Below are positions 7,056 through 11,853 of a stretch of 11,853 nt of DNA, in pieces. Made by a program: the position numbers and the translations under genes. Numbering within the stretch: position 1 is the stretch's first letter; every line of letters starts with the position of its first letter. The notes beneath the pieces were generated by a model. The model did no database searches. It saw nothing but the letters and a program-made list of their open reading frames with translations, and had not been told where the DNA came from. Origin of the DNA: JAFGKK01 sp964521085 (GTDB taxonomy: Bacteria; Chloroflexota; Anaerolineae; Anaerolineales; RBG-16-64-43); contig CAZFPL010000093.1 of the NCBI GenBank assembly GCA_964521085.1, positions 1 to 11,853 on the forward strand. The letters run 5' to 3'.

Positions 7056-7096
7056 GCCCTCCCTTTTCCGAAAACCGATATGGGAGGGGATGGGGA

Positions 7097-8182
7097 TTAG
7101 GCGGGTTTTTCTTTGGTCCGCAACTCCTCGCGCAACCGATCGATGGAGATGCGCTGCCCGGAGCGGCGGTCGAGAGCCAGCCAGTGATCCCACCCGTTGC
7201 AGGGCCCGCCGCGGATCAGGCGCGCGATCTGGTGGATCGATCCGCGCTTGCCCTTCCACGAAAGCGATCCATCGGCGCAGATGCGCGCTTTTAGGCCTGC
7301 GTGGGAATCGAAGGTCAGCGTATCGCCCGCGGCAAGCAGGCCTTCTTCCAGCAGACGCCCGAACGGGATGCGTGCGCGCTTGCGCGGATCAGGCGTGGAG
7401 AGCAGATCGGAGTCGAGACGGACTTCGGAAATGGCGTCGATCCGCCGCCGGGCGGCCTTTACGTACGCGGGATCCTTTTCGATCCCGATCCAGCGCCGGC
7501 CGAGCCGCTTGGCCGCCGCCCCGGTCGTCCCGGATCCGAAAAACGGATCCAGCACCAGGTTGCCGGGATCGGTGCTGGAAAGGATCACACGATAGAGGAG
7601 CGCTTCCGGCTTCTGGGTGGAATGGACTTTCTCGCCGCCCTCTCGCAACCGCTCCTTGCCGGAGCAGGTCGGTAATTTCCAATCGGAGCGCATTTGCAGG
7701 TCTTCGTTGAGTGATTTCATCGCATGGTGATGGAAGGTGTAGCGCGCCCCGCGCTTGCGCGCCGCCCAAAGCAGGGTTTCGTGCGCGTTGGTGAATCGCA
7801 CGCCGCGGAAGTTCGGCATCGGATTGGATTTGATCCAGACAATCTCGTTGAGGATCCAATAGCCCAGGGATTGCAGGATGGCGCCTACGCGGTGAATGTT
7901 GTGGTAGGTGCCGATCACCCACAGGCTGCCGGACGGTTTGAGGACCCGGCGGCACGCAGAAAGCCATTCGCGGGTGAAGCGGTCATATTCCTCGAAGGAG
8001 TCGAACCGGTCCCACGCATCGTCGACCGCATCCACCCGGGAACTGTCGGGGCGGTAGAGCTCCTGCCGCAGCTGGAGGTTGTAGGGCGGATCGGCGAAGA
8101 TCAAGTCGACGGATTCGGCGGGCAGCTGCGGGAGCACTTCCCGGCAATCGCCGAGCAGGATTTGGCCCGGTGTTATTTCCAT
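7097..8182 (-). CDS. ccrM: CcrM-like adenine-N6 DNA methyltransferase with RAMA domain
   Basis: This 361-residue beta-class methyltransferase should transfer a methyl group from S-adenosylmethionine to adenine N6 in DNA. The catalytic motif DPPY is at 31-34 and the SAM-binding motif LDPFFGSGTT at 211-220, the order of the beta class. Residues such as VDAVDDAWDRF (50-60), YHNIHRVG (93-100), KSNPMPNF (118-125) and TNAHETL (131-137) match Caulobacter CcrM closely from memory, so the target is probably GANTC. Residues ~272-355 form a C-terminal RAMA domain (IPFGRLLEEGLL, RGSIHQIA, CNGWDHW), the DNA-binding part of CcrM. ATG 8182 is chosen because it aligns with the CcrM N-terminus; in-frame ATG 8203 is an alternative. 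No restriction enzyme gene is adjacent, so it appears solitary. The family is firm, the target is inferred. Confidence 0.93.
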   Translation of the reverse strand: MEITPGQILLGDCREVLPQLPAESVDLIFADPPYNLQLRQELYRPDSSRVDAVDDAWDRFDSFEEYDRFTREWLSACRRVLKPSGSLWVIGTYHNIHRVGAILQSLGYWILNEIVWIKSNPMPNFRGVRFTNAHETLLWAARKRGARYTFHHHAMKSLNEDLQMRSDWKLPTCSGKERLREGGEKVHSTQKPEALLYRVILSSTDPGNLVLDPFFGSGTTGAAAKRLGRRWIGIEKDPAYVKAARRRIDAISEVRLDSDLLSTPDPRKRARIPFGRLLEEGLLAAGDTLTFDSHAGLKARICADGSLSWKGKRGSIHQIARLIRGGPCNGWDHWLALDRRSGQRISIDRLREELRTKEKPA

Positions 8183-8482
8183 TTTATTTCCATGAATTTC
8201 CATGGCGTATTCTACCTGAAAAGGTGAGAGAGTTGAGGGAGAATCGGCGTCCTGCCTACCAGCGGATGAATGTGTGGGGTAAAATACTCGTCCGCGGCGG
8301 GTGAAAATTCGAACCCGACCATAGACGATGGACAACCGACCATGGAAAGAGCAAAAACAATAGACTTCGGACAATCGACGGAAAACCGCAGCGGATTGAG
8401 AACGGGCCATGGTCCATCGTCTATGGTCCATGGTCGCCCGTCACTCAAAAAGTGAATAAGCATTCGGGAAGGAAACTCAACG
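8183..8482. other. Divergent intergenic region between ccrM-like gene and tkt
   Basis: These 300 bp hold no credible gene. Near the methyltransferase end there is a minus-strand TAGAAT (8214-8209) that could be its -10 box, but no good -35 is visible. ATTTCCAT occurs three times on the plus strand (8175, 8186, 8196), creating three ATG triplets on the minus strand. One GANTC site (GAATC) lies at 8241-8245. A perfect 17-bp inverted repeat occupies the tkt-proximal half. A small palindrome TCACT-CAAAA-AGTGA (8441-8455) precedes the tkt ribosome binding site. I cannot assign the tkt promoter with confidence. Confidence 0.6.
8317..8428. repeat. Perfect 17-bp inverted repeat with 78-bp spacer
   Basis: GACCATAGACGATGGAC (8317-8333) recurs as its exact reverse complement at 8412-8428. 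Related degenerate pieces (GACCATGG at 8338-8345, ATAGACTTCGGACAATCGAC at 8360-8379, and CCATGGTCC on both sides of the right arm) suggest an older tandem or composite repeat built on CCATAGAC/GATGGAC words. It lies 54 bp upstream of the tkt start. It could be a MITE-like remnant or a cruciform/regulatory element; no coding potential is seen. Confidence 0.75.
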
Positions 8483-10552
8483 GTGACAGATAACAAACTA
8501 TCTCCTGTGCAAGAGGCCCTTTGCATCAATACGCTGCGATTCCTGGCCGCCGACATGGTGGAGGCCGCAAAATCCGGCCATCCGGGCCTGCCGATGGGCG
8601 CCGCGGCGATGGCGTACACGTTGTGGACACAGGTGCTGCGGCATAATCCGTCGAATCCCAAATGGTTCAACCGCGACCGGTTTGTGCTTTCGGCCGGGCA
8701 TGGTTCGGCGCTGCTGTACGGGCTGCTTCACCTTACCGGGTATGACCTGCCGCTGGAAGAAATCAAACGCTTCCGCCAATGGGGAAGCCGCACGCCGGGG
8801 CACCCGGAGACGGAAATCACGCCCGGAGTGGAGGCCACGACAGGCCCTCTGGGGCAGGGGATTTCCAATGCGGTGGGGATGGCGATTGCCGAAGCTCACC
8901 TGGCGGCGCGCTTCAACCGCCCCGGGTTTCCCCTGATCCAGCATCACACGTTTGTGATCGCCAGCGACGGCGACCTGATGGAAGGGGTCGCCTCGGAGGC
9001 GTGTTCGCTCGCCGGGCACCTCGGGCTTGGGCGTTTGATCGTGCTCTACGACGATAACAGGATCTCGCTTTCCGGCTCGACGGCGCTCTGCTTTACGGAG
9101 GACGTCTCCGCCCGGTTCCGCGCTTATGGATGGAACGTGCTTGCGGTCGAGGATGGCAACGACACGCAAGCGGTCGCCAAGGCACTTGCGGATGCGCGCG
9201 GGCAGCAAGCGAAGCCGACCCTCATCCAGGTCCGGACGCACATCGGATACGGCGCGCCGAAAAAGCAGGATTCGAGCGAAGCGCACGGCTCGCCGCTGGG
9301 GGCCGAAGAGCTGCGGGGCGCCAAAGAGAAATTGGGTTGGCCGACCGAGCCGATGTTCCTCATTCCGGCAGAGGCGCTCGAGCTCTACCGCCGGAGCGTG
9401 AAAGAAGGAGCGCGGCTCGAAGCGGAATGGAATGACGTGCTTGAAAAATATGCAAAGCAGTTCCCGGAGCAGGCCGCGGAACTCCGCCGTCGGAGGACCG
9501 GCGAACTGCCGAAGGGCTGGGAGGAAAAAATTCCGTCCTTCTCTCCGGCGGATGGAAATATCGCCACCCGCAAAGCGTCCGAGAAGATCCTGCAGCAACT
9601 GGCCGACGCACTTCCGGAACTTTTCGGCGGAGCGGCGGACCTCAACCCCTCCACGTTCACCTGGATGAAAAAACTGGGCAACTTTCAGAAGCCCAACGGG
9701 CCTCAGGAAAAAATCGAAGGCGCGGTCGAAGGCGGCTGGGAGTACAGCGGACGCAACCTGCATTTCGGCGTGCGCGAGCACGCGATGGGCGCCATCTGCA
9801 ACGGCCTGGCCTACCACGGCGGGTTTATACCGTTTGGTTCGACCTTCATGGTCTTTTACGACTACATGCGGCCTGCGGTGCGGATCAGCGCGATCTCGAG
9901 CCTGCACACGCTTTGGATCTATACCCACGACAGCGTCTGGCTCGGGGAAGACGGGCCGACCCATCAGCCGATCGAGCATCTGGCGGCGATGCGCGCGATC
10001 CCGAATCTCGTCGTGCTGCGTCCGGCGGATGCCGCCGAGACCGCCGAAGCCTGGAAGATCGCCCTGGCCCGCAAGCACGGGCCGACGGTGCTGGCACTCA
10101 CGCGGCAGAACCTTCCCGTCCTCGACCGGCAGGAGAATCAAAGCGCGCAGGGGACGGCAAAGGGCGCTTACGTATTGTGGGAGTCGAAAGCCGGCAAGGC
10201 CGCGATCATCCTGATCGCCAGCGGCTCGGAAGTGCACCCGGTTCTGAATGCCGCGAAACAATTGGAACAGGAGGGCATTCCGGCGCGGGTGGTTTCGTTC
10301 CCGTCGTGGGAGCTCTTTGCCGAGCAGGATGCCGCTTACCGCCAGTCCGTTCTGCCCGCGGAGATCCCGGTGCGGCTGGCCGTGGAAGCGGGAGTGGGGC
10401 AGGGTTGGGAGAAGTGGATCGGGGAGCGGGGAGAAATAATCTCGATTGACCGATTCGGCGCGTCGGCGCCGCTGGCCGTTCTGCAGGAGAAATTCGGTTT
10501 CACGGAGGATGCCATTACGCAGCGTGCGAAGGACCTGGTGAAGCGAAAATAA
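8483..10552 (+). CDS. tkt: Transketolase
   Basis: This 689-residue ThDP-dependent enzyme moves two-carbon ketol units between sugar phosphates in the non-oxidative pentose phosphate pathway. Visible residues include SGHPG (31-35) with His33, SAGHGSALLYG (70-80) with His73, GPLGQG (121-126), and the ThDP/metal motif from SDGDLMEG (161-168) to DDN (190-192). His268 lies in EAHGSPLG. The pyrimidine domain carries the catalytic Glu432 in VREHAMG, His483 in THDS and GPTHQPIEHL (491-500). The C-terminal domain runs from about 560 to the end. The length is normal. The start is GTG at 8483, with GGAAGGAA (8467-8474) ending 8 nt before it. tatA follows after 55 bp, containing a GC-rich hairpin (10554-10576) without a T tract, so readthrough into tatA is likely. 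Assignment is firm. Confidence 0.98.
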   Translation: MTDNKLSPVQEALCINTLRFLAADMVEAAKSGHPGLPMGAAAMAYTLWTQVLRHNPSNPKWFNRDRFVLSAGHGSALLYGLLHLTGYDLPLEEIKRFRQWGSRTPGHPETEITPGVEATTGPLGQGISNAVGMAIAEAHLAARFNRPGFPLIQHHTFVIASDGDLMEGVASEACSLAGHLGLGRLIVLYDDNRISLSGSTALCFTEDVSARFRAYGWNVLAVEDGNDTQAVAKALADARGQQAKPTLIQVRTHIGYGAPKKQDSSEAHGSPLGAEELRGAKEKLGWPTEPMFLIPAEALELYRRSVKEGARLEAEWNDVLEKYAKQFPEQAAELRRRRTGELPKGWEEKIPSFSPADGNIATRKASEKILQQLADALPELFGGAADLNPSTFTWMKKLGNFQKPNGPQEKIEGAVEGGWEYSGRNLHFGVREHAMGAICNGLAYHGGFIPFGSTFMVFYDYMRPAVRISAISSLHTLWIYTHDSVWLGEDGPTHQPIEHLAAMRAIPNLVVLRPADAAETAEAWKIALARKHGPTVLALTRQNLPVLDRQENQSAQGTAKGAYVLWESKAGKAAIILIASGSEVHPVLNAAKQLEQEGIPARVVSFPSWELFAEQDAAYRQSVLPAEIPVRLAVEAGVGQGWEKWIGERGEIISIDRFGASAPLAVLQEKFGFTEDAITQRAKDLVKRK

Positions 10553-10607
10553 ATCCGGCAGCCTTGGGCGGCCGGAAAAAGCAATCATCTTCTGAGAGGA
10601 GTGAAAC

Positions 10608-10787
10608 ATGCCCATTCGAATTGGAGTTCCGGAGCTGTTGATTGTTCTCCTGATCGTCGTGCTGATTTTCGGAGTCGGCCGGGTGAAGGAAATCGGGACC
10701 GCCATTCGCGAGTTCCGCAAAAGCCTGAAAGACGACGACGAGCCGGCCAAGGAGCCGGCAAACACGGAAGGCGAAAAGAAATCCTGA
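10608..10787 (+). CDS. tatA: Twin-arginine translocase subunit TatA/E
   Basis: This gene encodes only 59 residues. It begins MPIRIGVPELLIVLLIVV, has a single membrane helix (about 8-21), then FG (21-22), and an amphipathic helix from VKEIGTAIREFRKSL (26-40). A charged, flexible tail (DDDEPAKEP... EKKS) follows. This is the TatA/TatE layout: TatA oligomers form the pathway through which folded proteins with RR signal peptides cross the cytoplasmic membrane. The conserved P-E-L and I-REF-KSL elements are present; the usual LPxLG after FG is replaced by VKEIG. The Shine-Dalgarno AGAGGA ends 7 nt before ATG. It is likely co-transcribed with tkt, and a strong terminator follows. No tatC is in the window. 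The annotation is good, although the protein is short for TatA. Confidence 0.9.
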   Translation: MPIRIGVPELLIVLLIVVLIFGVGRVKEIGTAIREFRKSLKDDDEPAKEPANTEGEKKS

Positions 10788-10889
10788 TCGATGTATTTAC
10801 TCTTCTGACAAAGCTGCAATGAGATAGCAGTAGGATCAGTTTTTCTACCTCCCGACTATCCATTCCCTGTGGAAAATGATAGGGCGATG

Positions 10890-10926
10890 AAAAAACCGCA
10901 TCGACCAGGTGGTCGATGCGGTTTTT
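10890..10926. terminator. Bidirectional terminator between tatA and the VIT1-family gene
   Basis: An 11-bp perfect stem CCGCATCGACC (10896-10906) / GGTCGATGCGG (10911-10921) closes an AGGT loop. Six As (10890-10895) precede it and five Ts (10922-10926) follow, so it can terminate transcription from both sides. The remaining gap DNA (10788-10889 and 10927-10987) shows no gene. Confidence 0.92.
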
Positions 10927-10987
10927 AATATGATTGTCTCTCCACCGGTTGAAAAACGGATTCGGGAGTAGCGACCTCACCAACCGG

Positions 10988-11806
10988 TCAACCGACAATC
11001 CCCTTGAGTAAAATGCCGACCAGATAGGCCACCGCGGCGGCCAGGCTTCCCACGATGAGCATTTCCAATCCGCTGAGGAGCGGATTACGGTGGGTAACGA
11101 CGACTTTGGCGGCTCCGAGGGTAAACAGCGCCGCGCCGGACATGACCAGCGAGATGATAAACGCCGTCGGCGGCGCAATCGGCACGGCCAGACCGAGCAG
11201 GTACACCAGCAGCGGGATGGAACCGGCGAGGACGAACGCGGTGAAGGTGGCAAGCGCCGAGCGAAGCGGCGTGCGGTCGTCCGGCAGCATGCCGAGTTCC
11301 TCGACCATCATGGTGTCCACCCAGAGGCCGGGAACGCGGGTTTTAATATCCACCAGCCGATTTGAGTCCGTCTCGGAATATCCCTGCTTGCGGTATATCG
11401 CGAGCAATTCCGCTTTTTCACCCTCCGGAAAATTATCCACTTCCCACTTCTCGCGGGCCTTTTCTTTTGCGTAATATTCCCGTTCGCTTTTCAGGGAGAG
11501 GAAGGAGCCTGTGCCCATCGAAAATCCGTCGGCCAGCAGGTTGGCCATGCCCAGAATCAACAGCACATCCGCGCCCAGATTGGCGCCGGCCACGCCGCTT
11601 ACCACCGCGAAGGTGGTGATGATGCCGTCCAGCCCGCCCAGCACCATATCCCCGATGTACTGCGATCCGGCCCCGCCGTGTTCCTCGGCGGCAGCCTGGG
11701 CGATGGCTTCCGGCGTATGCGCCTTGGCCGAGGAGGCGAGATCGCCTTTCGCGAACGAGATGCGGGCCAGGGATAAACGCGGAGCGGGCTTTTTATTATT
11801 TGCCAT
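10988..11806 (-). CDS. VIT1/CCC1-family iron/manganese transporter
   Basis: This 272-residue membrane protein belongs to the vacuolar iron transporter family, which moves Fe2+/Mn2+ out of the cytosol, probably by H+ antiport. Five membrane helices are visible: about 51-73, 80-104, 185-206, 213-237 and 245-268. The first carries GGLDGIITT (57-65), with Asp60 in the place of the metal-site Asp of plant VIT1. The second ends with ADGFSMGTG (92-100), with Met97 as the likely second metal residue. The cytosolic loop 105-180 is rich in Glu and also has Met166/Met167, as in the VIT1 metal-binding domain. Residues 1-48 form a soluble N-terminal stretch ahead of helix 1, with no signal peptide. The ATG at 11806 follows GAGGTGG closely on the minus strand. 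No regulator or ferritin gene is adjacent. Family assignment is good; the metal is inferred. Confidence 0.88.
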   Translation of the reverse strand: MANNKKPAPRLSLARISFAKGDLASSAKAHTPEAIAQAAAEEHGGAGSQYIGDMVLGGLDGIITTFAVVSGVAGANLGADVLLILGMANLLADGFSMGTGSFLSLKSEREYYAKEKAREKWEVDNFPEGEKAELLAIYRKQGYSETDSNRLVDIKTRVPGLWVDTMMVEELGMLPDDRTPLRSALATFTAFVLAGSIPLLVYLLGLAVPIAPPTAFIISLVMSGAALFTLGAAKVVVTHRNPLLSGLEMLIVGSLAAAVAYLVGILLKGIVG

Positions 11807-11853
11807 GATCCACCTCGCAGCGCCTGCAAGAATCTATGGACAGGATTTACGGG

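Noticed and set aside
7044..7259. Upstream extension of pepF by 72 codons
   Set aside because: It overlaps the end of the methyltransferase gene, has no ribosome binding site, and adds no peptidase sequence; ATG 7043 has a proper site.
8241..8245. GANTC site upstream of the methyltransferase as an autoregulatory site
   Set aside because: A single site in 300 bp is near random expectation, and GANTC also occurs often within the coding regions, so it is not informative on its own.
8204..8431. Upstream extension of the methyltransferase beyond ATG 8203
   Set aside because: It runs into the repeat-rich intergenic DNA, and CcrM homologues begin at the residue coded from 8182.
10554..10576. Terminator between tkt and tatA
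   Set aside because: The TCCGGC/GCCGGA hairpin is followed by AAAAAGC on the plus strand, not a T tract.
8498..10819. A 773-codon open frame on the minus strand opposite transketolase
   Set aside because: It is a shadow of the GC-rich transketolase codons: no recognisable domain, Arg/Pro/His-rich composition, and it spans tkt plus tatA.
10944..10988. ACCGGTTG / CAACCGGT inverted repeat near the VIT1-family stop codon
   Set aside because: Only 8 bp per arm with a 29-bp spacer and no sign of a T tract; likely chance or a minor structure.

Overview
The window looks like chromosomal DNA from a GC-rich (about 60% by eye) bacterium, most likely a member of the Chloroflexota (Anaerolineae-like). 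That assignment is inference: it rests on the form of the 5S rRNA, the style of the palindromic intergenic repeats and the general character of the proteins. No single gene proves it.

Layout. The left edge holds the 3' part of a 5S rRNA (1-101), so an rRNA operon lies off the left side. It ends in a textbook GAAA-loop terminator. A pair of inverted REP-like hairpin units (about 153-276) follows. Next, on the + strand, come an alpha/beta hydrolase (YjfP/YitV-like) and a PLP fold-type I aminotransferase that overlap by 29 bp. They are followed by an FtsX/MacB-type ABC permease and its ATPase, which overlap by 8 bp. The gap 4189-4461 contains a tandem duplication of a 64-nt hairpin unit with compensatory base changes. 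It abuts a good sigma70-type promoter for a PlsC-family acyltransferase.

A bidirectional terminator separates plsC from a minus-strand pair. This pair is a CcrM-type adenine-N6 DNA methyltransferase (DPPY motif, C-terminal RAMA domain) followed 53 bp downstream by an M3-family oligoendopeptidase F. A 300-bp divergent intergenic region with a perfect 17-bp inverted repeat lies between the methyltransferase and a + strand transketolase. The transketolase is followed by a very small TatA gene (59 aa). A second bidirectional terminator separates tatA from a minus-strand VIT1/CCC1-family Fe/Mn transporter, which runs to near the right edge.

Function. Most genes are housekeeping or general-purpose: translation RNA, pentose phosphate pathway, phospholipid acylation, peptide turnover, protein export, metal handling. 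They do not form one pathway. The observations that most deserve a second look are the solitary CcrM-like methyltransferase outside its classical alphaproteobacterial setting, the covarying tandem hairpin repeat before plsC, and the two other palindromic intergenic elements. I do not see a defence island, CRISPR array, prophage or insertion sequence.
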